A DNA stretch of 64,000 nt from the NCBI GenBank assembly GCA_965226825.1, contig CBDDED010000003.1, positions 1,922,001 through 1,986,000 on the forward strand, written 5' to 3'. This stretch comes from Io17-Chloro-G2 sp965226825 (GTDB taxonomy: Bacteria > Chloroflexota > Dehalococcoidia > Lucifugimonadales > UBA3495). The position numbers were made by a program, and so were the translations under genes. Positions 15,174-23,283 of the stretch are shown here, piece by piece; position 1 is the first letter of the stretch, and every line of letters starts with the position of its first letter. The notes beneath the pieces are model-generated. The model saw nothing but the letters and a program-made list of their open reading frames with translations. It searched no databases and was not told the origin of the DNA.

Positions 15174-16217
15174 CTAGGCGACCGTTGAGAGCTGATTGAC
15201 GGCCCGCCGGACCAAGTTTCGGGCCAGGGTGACCTTATATCCGTTGTCGGCCATTGGTCTGGCCGAGGGAAGGGCGAGGCCGGCAGCGTAAGTCGGGTCT
15301 ATCTCATCGATGTACCGGCCCCGCAGGTATTCTTCCACCTCTCCGACCCGATATGGGACCGGAGCAACGCCTCCCATGACAATCGCTGCTTTTGTTATGT
15401 ACCCTCCCTGGTTGGCGCCGGCGCGGTCAACCCCGGACAAGGTTAAAGCAGTCGCCACGCTGACCAGCGCAAAGTCACCGGATTCGCGCTCGCCGGCTTT
15501 CAGATAACAGCTTCTATGCTCTATGCCGAGCTCCGTGCCGGAACCGCTTCCGGCAACGCCGGCGGGATGCGGGATGTTGACCGCAGTCAGGATTTCATCC
15601 TCGCGTAGGACGTTTTCCCGAAGCAGGTTTGTGCCTGGGCCCACGAAATATTCTTCCAGCGGCACAGTCCGACGGCCGGCGGGCCCGGCCAGGTCCACGG
15701 AGGCGTCGAAGGCGGTCAGGGCAACGGCGGTGTCCGACGGATGGACAATAAAACACCGGTCTCCCCCGGTGATGCAGAGGTATTTGCTGTTCCCGGCCAG
15801 GGCGAGGCATTTGTCTCCGCCCTTTTTCAGGCAATTGGTCAAGGGATTGCGGAAATACCAGCACCGGGGCCGCTGGTTCAGGTTCCCTCCCAAGGTTCCC
15901 ACATTGCGGATTTGAGGGGTTGCCAGCCCTGCCGCCGCCTGGGCCAATGCCGGGTAGGTTTCCGCTACGTGAGGGTGATTGCCGACATCGGCAATTGTGG
16001 CCATAGCGCCTACGCGGAGTCCACGGTCGGTTACCGTAATCTCGTCCAAGCCCGGCAGACCCGACAGGCTGATTACGCTGTCAGGGGAAATCAAACCGTC
16101 TTTGACTTCATCCAGCAGGTCAGAGCCGCCGGCAATCAGCCGGGCGCCCTGGCTTTGGGCCAGCAGATCCACGGCTTCATCCAAAGACCGGGGTTGTAGG
16201 AATTGAAATGGACGCAA
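15174..16217 (-). CDS. Molybdenum hydroxylase, FAD-binding medium subunit with extra Cys cluster (PaoB/YagS-type)
   Basis: 347 aa. The FAD-binding motifs AGGSD (29-33) and TLGGNLNQ (108-115) identify the CO-dehydrogenase/xanthine dehydrogenase flavoprotein family. A Cys-rich insertion follows: Cys119, Cys129, Cys137, Cys148 and Cys155 in RCWYFR...NCLKKGGDKC...YLC...GGDRC. The same kind of insertion in E. coli PaoB (YagS) and in 4-hydroxybenzoyl-CoA reductase beta binds an additional [4Fe-4S] cluster, so one is expected here. The subunit passes electrons from the small subunit clusters to FAD. It is third in the operon, 45 bp after the large subunit. The ribosome binding site is moderate. Confidence 0.92.
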   Translation of the reverse strand: MRPFQFLQPRSLDEAVDLLAQSQGARLIAGGSDLLDEVKDGLISPDSVISLSGLPGLDEITVTDRGLRVGAMATIADVGNHPHVAETYPALAQAAAGLATPQIRNVGTLGGNLNQRPRCWYFRNPLTNCLKKGGDKCLALAGNSKYLCITGGDRCFIVHPSDTAVALTAFDASVDLAGPAGRRTVPLEEYFVGPGTNLLRENVLREDEILTAVNIPHPAGVAGSGSGTELGIEHRSCYLKAGERESGDFALVSVATALTLSGVDRAGANQGGYITKAAIVMGGVAPVPYRVGEVEEYLRGRYIDEIDPTYAAGLALPSARPMADNGYKVTLARNLVRRAVNQLSTVA

Positions 16218-16262
16218 GAATTATCCTCCGGGCATTCAGGTGAACAACACGCAGTACAAGGT

Positions 16263-18533
16263 TTAACCTCCGGCGGAATTCGGGGAAGAAGCAAGGGCCG
16301 CCAGAACCCGATCCGGCGTCAGGGGAAGGGCTTGGAAACGAATCCCCACAGCGTCGAAAACTGCGTTAGCGATTGCCGCGGCGACCCCAGCGCACGGCAC
16401 CTCACCCAAGGCCTTGGCTCCCAGGGGTCCTATCGGGTCCGAGACATCGGTGAAGATTACGCGGATTTCCGGAACATCCTGAATCGTAGGTGACTTGTGC
16501 TCCAAGTAGGAGCCGTTAAGCGTCACCCCGGTGGGGCCGTCGGTAACCAGTTCTTCGGTCAGAGCGAGGCCCAACATCTGGAAGACGCCGCCCTCTACCT
16601 GACCCAGAGCAGCCCTGGGGTTGATTATGCGTCCCGAGTCGTGGGCTGCAACGTAGTCGACCACCCGCACGCGGCCGGTGTCGGTGTCCACCTCTACCTC
16701 AACAAAGTGAGCGCCAAACGAATTCACGATGTAGTTAACGGAACCAGGCGTGATAGTGGACTTGGCCGACAGGTATTCCAGATCCATGCGCCGGGTCACC
16801 TGGGCCAGACTGATCCGCCGGCCTGGGTCGTCCTTGACCGATACAAATCCCTCTTTGATTTCCAGCTGTTCGGCGGGGACTTCCAACCCTGTGACGCCCA
16901 ACTGGAGGATCTGCCGGCGCAGGTTGGCAGCGGCCTGGATCACAGCGGTCCCAGTGGAGAAAGTAGCGGCAGAACCGGCGGTTATGGGTGCGTGGGGCGT
17001 GGTTTCGGTGTCGCCGTTAACCACGTCGATGTCCTCGCAGGCCACCCCCAACACCTCCGCGGCCATCTGTGGCAGCACCGTGGTAGCGCCTTCGCCCACG
17101 TCCATGAGCCCGGTGATCAGGGCGATGCGGCCCGACCGGTCGATTCGCACCTCCGCTGAAGAGTCTGACCCCGGACCTCCCCGGTAAATCATCATGCTCA
17201 TCCCCCTGCCCCGTTTCTTGGCGGGGTCGGCGGGGGGAGCTGCGGGTGGGCTGCCCCAACCAAATGCGTCGGAGCCGCGGCGCAAACATTCCTCCAGGCC
17301 ATTGCTGGAAAAGGGGATTCCGCCCTCCAGGGGTTGGCTGTCAATAATCTGGTCCGCCGGGGACTCTCGTCGTCCCGGTTGACCCTCGGGCTTCACCCGG
17401 TTCTTCAGCCGGAACTCCAACGGGTCCATACCCAGGACTTCGGCCGCCCGGTCCATCAGCGTCTCAAGGGCGAAGTGGCCCTGGGGCGCTCCCAACGCCC
17501 GGTATGAACCTGCCACGGGCCGGTTGGTGTAGGCCAACGATGCCGTGTACCGGACGTTGGCGCATTCGTATAGATACAGCGCGCCCTGTCCGGCGCGCCT
17601 GGCGACACCGGCGCCGGAGGCAAGGTATGCGCCGGTGTCCAACAGGGTGTCGGTGTCGATGGCAGTGATGCTGCCGCTTCTGGTCAGCCCCACCCTGGTT
17701 TTGATGCGAGCGGCATGGCGCACCCGTCCCGCCACAAATTCATCCTCACGGGAATACTCCACCCGCACCGGTCTTTGCGCCCGGTGGGCCAGCAGCGCGG
17801 TCAACGCGCCCAACCGCGACTCGTCCTTGTTGCCGAATCCACCACCCAGATAAGGCCCGACGACGCGAATGTTAGCTTCCGGCACACCCAACGCCGCGGC
17901 CAGGGCCGACCGGTCCACGTGCACGCCCCGGGAAGACTTCCAAATTGTCAGGAAGTCACCCTCCCAGGCGGCCAACGCGGCGCGCGGTTCCAGGGAGGCC
18001 GCGGAATGAGTTGGAATCCAGCTTTCACCTTCAAGCACCAGCTCGGCGTCAGACAGTCCCTTCTCGACGTCTCCCCGTTGCAGGGAAAGCGCCTCACCGC
18101 TGGCGAGATTGCCTTGCGGATGAATAGCGACGCATCCGGGTTTCAGCGCCTGTTCCGGGTCCAACACAAACGGCAACAGTTGATATTCCACGCGAACCAG
18201 GTCCAGGCCCCGGCGCGCAACGTCCGGGTCGTCGGCGGCGATCGCCAACACCTCGTCCCCAACAAAGCGGACCCGAGTATCCAATACCGCCATATCCGGC
18301 GCAAGGCGGCCCGGCGGAACGTCGAAGGGAGTTACGATGGCGCGTACGCCCGGCAAAGCGGCGGCTTGGCTATAGTCGATGCTTTGGATTTCGGCGTGGG
18401 GGTGAGGGCTGCGAAGAATGCAGCCATGAAGCATGCCGGGAAGCTTGAGGTCGGCGGGATAATCAGCCTCTCCGGTAAGTTTCTCCCGCAGCCCCCTTCT
18501 GACCGCGCTGGTTCCAGCAGTAGTCATGGCCAT
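16263..18533 (-). CDS. Molybdenum hydroxylase, molybdopterin-binding large subunit
   Basis: 756 aa. Aldehyde oxidase/xanthine dehydrogenase large-subunit features are clear: the N-terminal GEADYPADLKLPGMLHGCILRSPHPHA, PYLGGGFGNKDE, GSYRALGAPQGHFALE (about residue 340) and the active-site Glu near residue 711 in GAKALGEVP. The loop that holds Cys in CO dehydrogenase (AYxCSFR) reads VAGSYRALG, so this is not a CO dehydrogenase. Together with its small and PaoB-like medium subunits it should hydroxylate an aldehyde, N-heterocycle or aromatic acyl-CoA. The substrate is not deducible. The Mo cofactor is loaded in the cytoplasm and no Tat signal is present. It is separated from the small subunit by 6 bp. 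Confidence 0.93.
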   Translation of the reverse strand: MAMTTAGTSAVRRGLREKLTGEADYPADLKLPGMLHGCILRSPHPHAEIQSIDYSQAAALPGVRAIVTPFDVPPGRLAPDMAVLDTRVRFVGDEVLAIAADDPDVARRGLDLVRVEYQLLPFVLDPEQALKPGCVAIHPQGNLASGEALSLQRGDVEKGLSDAELVLEGESWIPTHSAASLEPRAALAAWEGDFLTIWKSSRGVHVDRSALAAALGVPEANIRVVGPYLGGGFGNKDESRLGALTALLAHRAQRPVRVEYSREDEFVAGRVRHAARIKTRVGLTRSGSITAIDTDTLLDTGAYLASGAGVARRAGQGALYLYECANVRYTASLAYTNRPVAGSYRALGAPQGHFALETLMDRAAEVLGMDPLEFRLKNRVKPEGQPGRRESPADQIIDSQPLEGGIPFSSNGLEECLRRGSDAFGWGSPPAAPPADPAKKRGRGMSMMIYRGGPGSDSSAEVRIDRSGRIALITGLMDVGEGATTVLPQMAAEVLGVACEDIDVVNGDTETTPHAPITAGSAATFSTGTAVIQAAANLRRQILQLGVTGLEVPAEQLEIKEGFVSVKDDPGRRISLAQVTRRMDLEYLSAKSTITPGSVNYIVNSFGAHFVEVEVDTDTGRVRVVDYVAAHDSGRIINPRAALGQVEGGVFQMLGLALTEELVTDGPTGVTLNGSYLEHKSPTIQDVPEIRVIFTDVSDPIGPLGAKALGEVPCAGVAAAIANAVFDAVGIRFQALPLTPDRVLAALASSPNSAGG

Positions 18534-18539
18534 GGTTGG

Positions 18540-19046
18540 TCAGGCCTCAGGTTGGACCGGCTCACGGGCCAGCACCCGGACCGACTCGATTATCCGGCCG
18601 TAGGCGTTGCAGCGGCAGAGGTTGCCGGAAAGCGCCCGGCGAATTTCATCATCCGTGGGATTGGGGTTTGTTTCCAGAAGGGCCTTGGCGGCCAGCACAA
18701 ACCCGGGCGTGCAATAGCCGCATTGGCCTCCATCGTGGTCCAGGAATGACTGCTGAACCGGATCCAACACACCGTTGGACGCCAGTCCTTCGATTGTCGT
18801 CACACGCCGGCCTGCCACCTGCATCACCAGTAACTGGCAGGAGTAAACCGGGGCGCCATCAAGCAAAACGGTGCATGCGCCGCATTCGCCCCGATCACAT
18901 CCCTTTTTGGCTCCGGTGAGGTCCAATTCCTCCCGAAGCACGTCCAGCAGGGTCCAGTGGTGGCGCACGGTGAGTTGGCAGGTGCGGCCGTTGACCACCA
19001 GGTCGATTTCAGATTCGGCAACAGGTCCGGTCGAGGCCAATGCCAA
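18540..19046 (-). CDS. Molybdenum hydroxylase, [2Fe-2S] small subunit
   Basis: 168 aa from TTG 19046 (a second TTG lies two codons downstream); GGAG is close upstream. All eight cluster cysteines are present: Cys50, 55, 58 and 70 (GCDRGECGAC...C) for the plant-ferredoxin-type cluster, and Cys109, 112, 144 and 146 (CGYC...CRC) for the helical cluster next to the Mo cofactor. QCGYCTPGF and GNLCRCNAYGRI are textbook for this family. It is the first gene of the small-large-medium operon. Electrons from the Mo centre pass through its two clusters to the flavin subunit. Confidence 0.95.
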   Translation of the reverse strand: MALASTGPVAESEIDLVVNGRTCQLTVRHHWTLLDVLREELDLTGAKKGCDRGECGACTVLLDGAPVYSCQLLVMQVAGRRVTTIEGLASNGVLDPVQQSFLDHDGGQCGYCTPGFVLAAKALLETNPNPTDDEIRRALSGNLCRCNAYGRIIESVRVLAREPVQPEA

Positions 19047-19300
19047 GGGCTCCAGTACACCGGCGGCCGTCCGGCGGGATAGGGTTTAACGTTATGCTAC
19101 GCCATGGCTGAGTGGTCTACAACGTCCCCCGTGATTCTCCCCTCAGCTGGTTTACGATCCATTCACCGCGGAGAGAACAGGGAACGTAGAGGTAGTTAGA
19201 AATAATCTCTAAAGTCGGGGCAATCGCATTACAAACTGGGGCAAGTGCGGCCGAAATGTCCTCCTTCCCGCGGCTAGGCGAAGTAAGGATTGGAGCACAA
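19047..19300. other. Non-coding left arm of a repeat element
   Basis: No gene. The stretch from about 19215 (GGGGCAATCGCATTACAAA) to 19300 (GGAGCACAA) closely matches 24101-24190 and forms the outer arm of the repeat element that carries the 40-bp tandem array. Confidence 0.6.
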
Positions 19301-19620
19301 CCCCAGCCCCGTCATTCTCGCCGCAGCGGGAATCCAGAGCCCCCAGCCCCGTCATTCTCGCCGCAGCGGGAATCCAGAGCCCCCAGCCCCGTCATTCTCG
19401 CCGCAGCGGGAATCCAGAGCCCCCAGCCCCGTCATTCTCGCCGCAGCGGGAATCCAGAGCCCCCAGCCCCGTCATTCTCGCCGCAGCGGGAATCCAGAGC
19501 CCCCAGCCCCGTCATTCTCGCCGCAGCGGGAATCCAGAGCCCCCAGCCCCGTCATTCTCGCCGCAGCGGGAATCCAGAGCCCCCAGCCCCGTCATTCTCG
19601 CCGCAGCGGGAATCCAGAGC
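19301..19620. repeat. Eight perfect 40-bp tandem repeats of the REP-like unit
   Basis: Eight identical head-to-tail units start at 19301, 19341, 19381, 19421, 19461, 19501, 19541 and 19581. Each contains the hairpin core ATTCTCGC-CGCA-GCGGGAAT followed by CCAGAGC and CCCCAGCCCCGTC. The unit is the terminal arm of the genome-wide element seen elsewhere in the window. Here that arm is amplified, while the matching inverted arm is single at 19724-19757. There are no spacers, so this is not CRISPR. The period of 40 is not a multiple of three and the open frame through it is an artefact. Confidence 0.97.
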
Positions 19621-19723
19621 CCTGACGATGCGTCAACACGGTTGAGGCACTGGACACGCGGCAGGTTGCCTGGGATAGTTCCGCATAGCCTCCTGCATCC
19701 CAAGCCAAGGCTGATGTGGGAAT

Positions 19724-19757
19724 GGGCTCTGGATTCCCGCTGCGGCGAGAATGACGC
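19724..19757. repeat. Inverted terminal arm of the array-bearing element
   Basis: GGGCTCTGGATTCCCGCTGCGGCGAGAATGACG is the exact reverse complement of the repeat core. It closes the element begun at about 19215, and the interior is about 100 bp. Confidence 0.9.
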
Positions 19758-19805
19758 GTGGGGACCCAATGACAACTGAAAGATGCCTGGCCCGGCGGCC
19801 TTCAC

Positions 19806-19834
19806 TTGATTCCGACACTGTCAATTAGTATGCT
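19806..19834 (+). promoter_or_regulatory. Promoter of rpiB
   Basis: TTGATT (19806-19811), a 17-bp spacer and TATGCT (19829-19834). Transcription would start near 19841, giving a leader of about 48 nt. Confidence 0.6.
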
Positions 19835-19888
19835 GGCCTTTCAGTAAACCAATATTGCTCTCTATCCCGAAACTTGGAGCCAAGGCCA

Positions 19889-20347
19889 ATGCGGCTAGCG
19901 ATAGGCGCGGATCACGCCGGCTTTGAACTGAAAGAGCAGTTGACTCCCTGGCTGCGTTCCCAGGGCCATGAGTTAATGGACCTGGGCGCCCACCAATTTG
20001 ACCCCGATGACGACTACCCGGACTTTGCACTGCCGGTGGCCGAATCGGTGCGAACCGGCGATGTCGACCGGGGCGTGATTGTCTGCGGCAGCGGCGTCGG
20101 GGCCTGCGTGGTCGCCAACAAGGTGGTTGGTATTCGGGCCTGCGTCTGCCACGATACCTACTCCGGACGCCAGGGCGTGGAACACGATGCCATGAACGTG
20201 ATCTGCCTGGGGGGCCGGATCATCTCTCCGTTGTTGGCCATGGAAATCCTGGAAGAGTTTCTGTCGGCCACGTTTTTGCCGGAGCCCAGGTTCAGGCGGC
20301 GGTTGGAAAAGGTGCTGGCGGTAGAGCGTAACCAGTCCGATCCTTAG
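19889..20347 (+). CDS. rpiB: Ribose-5-phosphate isomerase B (RpiB/LacAB family)
   Basis: 152 aa from ATG 19889, which has GGAG 10 nt upstream; a TTG 5 codons earlier overlaps that site and is unlikely. Motifs of the family are MRLAIGADHAGFELK (Asp8, His9), the catalytic Cys66 in IVCGSGVGA, and CHDTYSGRQGVEHDAMNVICLGGR near residue 100. The enzyme interconverts ribose 5-phosphate and ribulose 5-phosphate in the non-oxidative pentose phosphate pathway. The usual length is about 145-155. It faces the otsB gene, with a short GC hairpin between them. Confidence 0.94.
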   Translation: MRLAIGADHAGFELKEQLTPWLRSQGHELMDLGAHQFDPDDDYPDFALPVAESVRTGDVDRGVIVCGSGVGACVVANKVVGIRACVCHDTYSGRQGVEHDAMNVICLGGRIISPLLAMEILEEFLSATFLPEPRFRRRLEKVLAVERNQSDP

Positions 20348-20365
20348 CGCCGGCGCCCGCGAGAA

Positions 20366-20380
20366 GCCGCCTGCGGCGGC
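20366..20380. terminator. Short GC hairpin between convergent rpiB and otsB
   Basis: GCCGCC (20366-20371) / GGCGGC (20375-20380) with a 3-nt loop sits between the two stops. There is no T-run, so any role in termination is uncertain. Confidence 0.3.
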
Positions 20381-20395
20381 CTGCAGGTTATCGCC

Positions 20396-21178
20396 TCAGA
20401 AGTCTGCCAGAAGCTCCAAGACCTGGGCAACGTCTTCCGGGGCATCGACGCGGTGCAAAGCCACGGTCGGTTGGCGGGCCGGTCCCACAAACACAGCAAC
20501 CCCTCCGGAATCCTGGACCACCCTGAATCCATCTTCATCGGTCCGGTCATCGCCGAAGAACACGGTAAGGCCCGCCCCGGTAAAAGTCTCCTGAAGCTTG
20601 GCAATGGCCTTTCCCTTGTCCCATTCCACGTTGGGGCGGACCTCCAGGACCTTCTTGCCGGTGGTGATTCTCACCGAGCCAGACTCCACGAAGGGCGCAA
20701 CCGTTGCATTGAACCCTTCGTTTATCTGTTTTTCATGGGAATCCGGGGCCATGCGGTAGTGAACGGTGAGGGACAGGCCTTTCGGTTCTACGATCACTCC
20801 GGCGTCACCCACCATCGCCTCCCTTAACCTGGCGCCAATCTCCTCTTGCACCGAGGCCAAAGCCGCCGCCGCTTCATGGACGAATTCCAACCCCGGAGCC
20901 GTTATCTCCAACCCGTGGTTGCCGGCGTAGATCAACCCCGGCAGACCGACCCGGCCCGAGATGTCGGAAAGCGACCTTCCGGTGACTACGCCTACCAGGA
21001 ATTTGTCAGAAGATTCCAGCCGTGACAGCAGTTGCTTGACGGGCGCGGACAAGACCGCATCGTCCGGGTGTTCCACGATCGGCGTCAAGGTCCCGTCATA
21101 GTCGAATAGCAACAAGACCTGCGCCTGATCGCGCAGACGTTGGCTCATCTGGTGCCAAACGTTCAAAAGATGGGGCAT
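20396..21178 (-). CDS. otsB: Trehalose-6-phosphate phosphatase
   Basis: 260 aa HAD-superfamily phosphatase. LLLFDYDGTLTPI carries the DxDGT nucleophile motif, VVTGRSLSDI is motif II, GNHGLEI is the OtsB-specific cap signature, and FFGDDRTDEDGFRVV is the metal-binding motif IV. It removes phosphate from trehalose 6-phosphate, the second step of trehalose synthesis. It lies 42 bp downstream of otsA on the same strand, forming an otsAB operon. Trehalose protects against osmotic and desiccation stress. Confidence 0.95.
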   Translation of the reverse strand: MPHLLNVWHQMSQRLRDQAQVLLLFDYDGTLTPIVEHPDDAVLSAPVKQLLSRLESSDKFLVGVVTGRSLSDISGRVGLPGLIYAGNHGLEITAPGLEFVHEAAAALASVQEEIGARLREAMVGDAGVIVEPKGLSLTVHYRMAPDSHEKQINEGFNATVAPFVESGSVRITTGKKVLEVRPNVEWDKGKAIAKLQETFTGAGLTVFFGDDRTDEDGFRVVQDSGGVAVFVGPARQPTVALHRVDAPEDVAQVLELLADF

Positions 21179-21220
21179 GGTAGTAGGAGAGCGTCTATCC
21201 GGGCTGGGCTACGCGCGCAA

Positions 21221-22744
21221 TCAGGCGTTGGTCAGCGGTCTTTGGGACCGCCGCGCCCCTTGCATCAGGTCTACCAGCAGGTGGGCGGCCCACTTGTAAA
21301 TATTGTTTTCTTGAACGATAGCCCGCATTCGGACCATACGGGTACGCCGTTCCTCGCTGGGCATTTCGACTGCCTGATGGATGGCATCAGCAAAATGCTC
21401 GGTAGCGTAAGGGTTAACGATCAACGCGTCGGAAAGTTCCAGCGCAGCTCCGGTAAAGGGGCTCAAAATCAGAACGCCGTCCTCGTCGAAGCGGCTGGCC
21501 ACGTACTCTTTTGCAACCAGGTTCATGCCATCGTGCAGGGAGCTGACCACGCAGAAGCGCGCCAGCCGACGCAGCGCCGTCAACGTGAGATCGGGCAGGT
21601 CCGTTGGCATATAAATAATCGGGCGCCAGCCGTCCCGACCGAACCGGCTGTTAATTTCCTCCACCAGGTCGTCGATTTGGGTTGAAAGCTGCTGGTAGGC
21701 TACGACGTCGGTGCGGCTCATCACTCCGGCCTGGACAAACGCCACCTTGCCCACGTATTGAGGGTATTTCTCCAGAAACCGGCCCACGGCACGGAACCGG
21801 TGCGGTATGCCCTTGGTGTAGTCGATGCGGTCGATCCCGAGGCCGATTATCTGACCCTCCAGGTCCAACTCGGCCGACACGCGTTCCATTTCTTCATCCA
21901 CAGCCGGGTCTTGAGCGTCGAGGCAAATCTTCTCGAAGTCGACACTAATGGGAAAGGGCCTTACCAGGGTTATGCCGTTTCGACCGCTCACCATGTTGTA
22001 GTCGAAATTCACCGTGCCGACGCCGGACCGTTCCACGGTTTTCAGAAAATTCTCGCAATGTTCACCGATATGGAAACCCAGCATGTCGTTGCCCAACATT
22101 CCGTTGAGCAGTTCGTCCTGCCAGGGGCAGATTCGGAAAATCTCGTGATTCGGCCAGGGTATGTGCCAGAACTGGCCGGTCAGAATGGAGGGGTCTGCCT
22201 GCCGCAACAGATTCGGCAGCAATGCGAAGTGGTAGTCCTGGGTAAAAACGGCCCCTGGGCGGCCGTCCAACTCGTCCAGGACCTGGTTGGCGAAGACGTT
22301 GTTGACTGCCTTGTAAGACTCCCAGTTTCCCGTTTCGAACACCGGCTCGATGTAGGCGTTATGGCAGAGGGGCCAAAGCGCTGCGTTGGAAAAGCCGTCG
22401 TAGTGCCCGCGGGCGTCGTGTTCCGATAGCCAGACCAACCGCAGGGTATAAGAGGGGTCGTCGGGAGGGACCATTACCTTGTTTTGTTCGTCCACGGCTT
22501 GCCAATCAGCTTGGCCGCCGCTTTGGGCGATCCAGGTGCCTCCGCACTCTTGCATCAGGGGATCTATTGCGGTGATCAGCCCGCCGGAAGGGGAAGCGTG
22601 TTGCAGCTTGCCGTCGATTATCTCGTGGACATAGGGCTGCCGGTTGGAGACGAGCACCAGGCGGTAGTCGCCTATTTCCCGGTGGACCAGGCGGCGCAGG
22701 GCCTCTTTGGTCCAGATGGCTTCCCTCATCACATACCCGTTCAA
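21221..22744 (-). CDS. otsA: Trehalose-6-phosphate synthase (GT20)
   Basis: 507 aa. Motifs include SNRQPYVHE near the N-terminus, SPSGGLITAIDPLM, QDYHFALLP, the acceptor/donor site FWHIPWPNHEIFR, GIDRIDYTKGI with the Arg and Lys that bind the UDP-glucose phosphates, and SLHDGMNLVAKEYVA. It transfers glucose from UDP-glucose to glucose 6-phosphate. The start is uncertain: TTG at 22744 or ATG at 22729, neither with a clear ribosome binding site. It is the first gene of otsAB. HIPWPNHEIF replaces the HIPFPTPEIF of E. coli, a common variant, and I still favour OtsA over glucosylglycerol-phosphate synthase because OtsB follows. Confidence 0.94.
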   Translation of the reverse strand: MNGYVMREAIWTKEALRRLVHREIGDYRLVLVSNRQPYVHEIIDGKLQHASPSGGLITAIDPLMQECGGTWIAQSGGQADWQAVDEQNKVMVPPDDPSYTLRLVWLSEHDARGHYDGFSNAALWPLCHNAYIEPVFETGNWESYKAVNNVFANQVLDELDGRPGAVFTQDYHFALLPNLLRQADPSILTGQFWHIPWPNHEIFRICPWQDELLNGMLGNDMLGFHIGEHCENFLKTVERSGVGTVNFDYNMVSGRNGITLVRPFPISVDFEKICLDAQDPAVDEEMERVSAELDLEGQIIGLGIDRIDYTKGIPHRFRAVGRFLEKYPQYVGKVAFVQAGVMSRTDVVAYQQLSTQIDDLVEEINSRFGRDGWRPIIYMPTDLPDLTLTALRRLARFCVVSSLHDGMNLVAKEYVASRFDEDGVLILSPFTGAALELSDALIVNPYATEHFADAIHQAVEMPSEERRTRMVRMRAIVQENNIYKWAAHLLVDLMQGARRSQRPLTNA

Positions 22745-22980
22745 CTACCGTTCAACTACTTGGATGCTGATGCCGCTGCCACCCCTCCACGCCGCACAGG
22801 CTCGGACGAACCATCGGGCTGCGCCGACTAACGGCTTGTACGAACAACCGGCAGACTCGCAGATTGTTGCCTTAGCCGCGCCAATTCCCGCATGGTCGTC
22901 AAAATTGATTCTTTCATAGGCATTGGAAAAGGTCAAATTGGACCGGCGGTGCGTAGCCAGGGCCTTTTCATTGTCATTAA
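22745..22980. other. Upstream region of otsA, no gene
   Basis: About 235 bp containing the presumed otsA promoter and the outer arm of the adjoining repeat element (CCAGGGCCTTTTCATTGTCATTAA, 22956-22979). A very similar sequence occurs at 25498-25525 and 25656-25682. Confidence 0.4.
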
Positions 22981-23157
22981 CCCCCCGTCATTCTCACCGC
23001 AGTGGGAATCCAGAGCCCTTTCTCCCATCCAACCTGATGTGGTTCCGCAGGAACGCTCCAAGTGAGATGTCGGTCTGTCCACCCGGCGCGTCTTGGTTGG
23101 GATAGCCGTTTTGGCGCACGATCGGGGCTCTGGGCTCCCGTTGCCGCGAAAATGTCA
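22981..23157. repeat. REP/MITE-like element, inverted-pair form
   Basis: The left core at 22985-23018 carries ATTCTCAC-CGCA-GTGGGAAT, in which the G-C pair of the array unit is replaced by A-T on both sides, so the hairpin is preserved. The right, inverted and more worn core is at 23123-23157. The interior of about 105 bp (CCCATCCAACCTGATGTGG onward, ending TTTTGGCGCA) is shared with the elements at 24.2 and 61.9 kb. It lies between otsA and the hydrolase at 23284. Confidence 0.85.
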
Positions 23158-23283
23158 GGAGGAATGAATCGGCGGTTCGCGGCCAGGGCAAATTGACAGA
23201 CCATTTGGCAGTGGATACGATACCCGCGCGAACTCAGAAGCGTTGTGCCCGCCGGTAATCGCCCCAAAAAGTCTGGAGGACCT

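Noticed and set aside
16263..18533. Carbon monoxide dehydrogenase large subunit
   Set aside because: The diagnostic AYxCSFR active-site loop is missing; the sequence there is VAGSYRALG.
19301..19620. CRISPR array
   Set aside because: Units are contiguous with no unique spacers, and no cas genes are present.
19256..19645. Open frame of about 129 codons through the 40-bp array, giving a repetitive peptide
   Set aside because: The 40-bp period cycles through three frames and all of them stay open only because of the repeat. There is no ribosome binding site or family match, so it is a by-product of tandem DNA.
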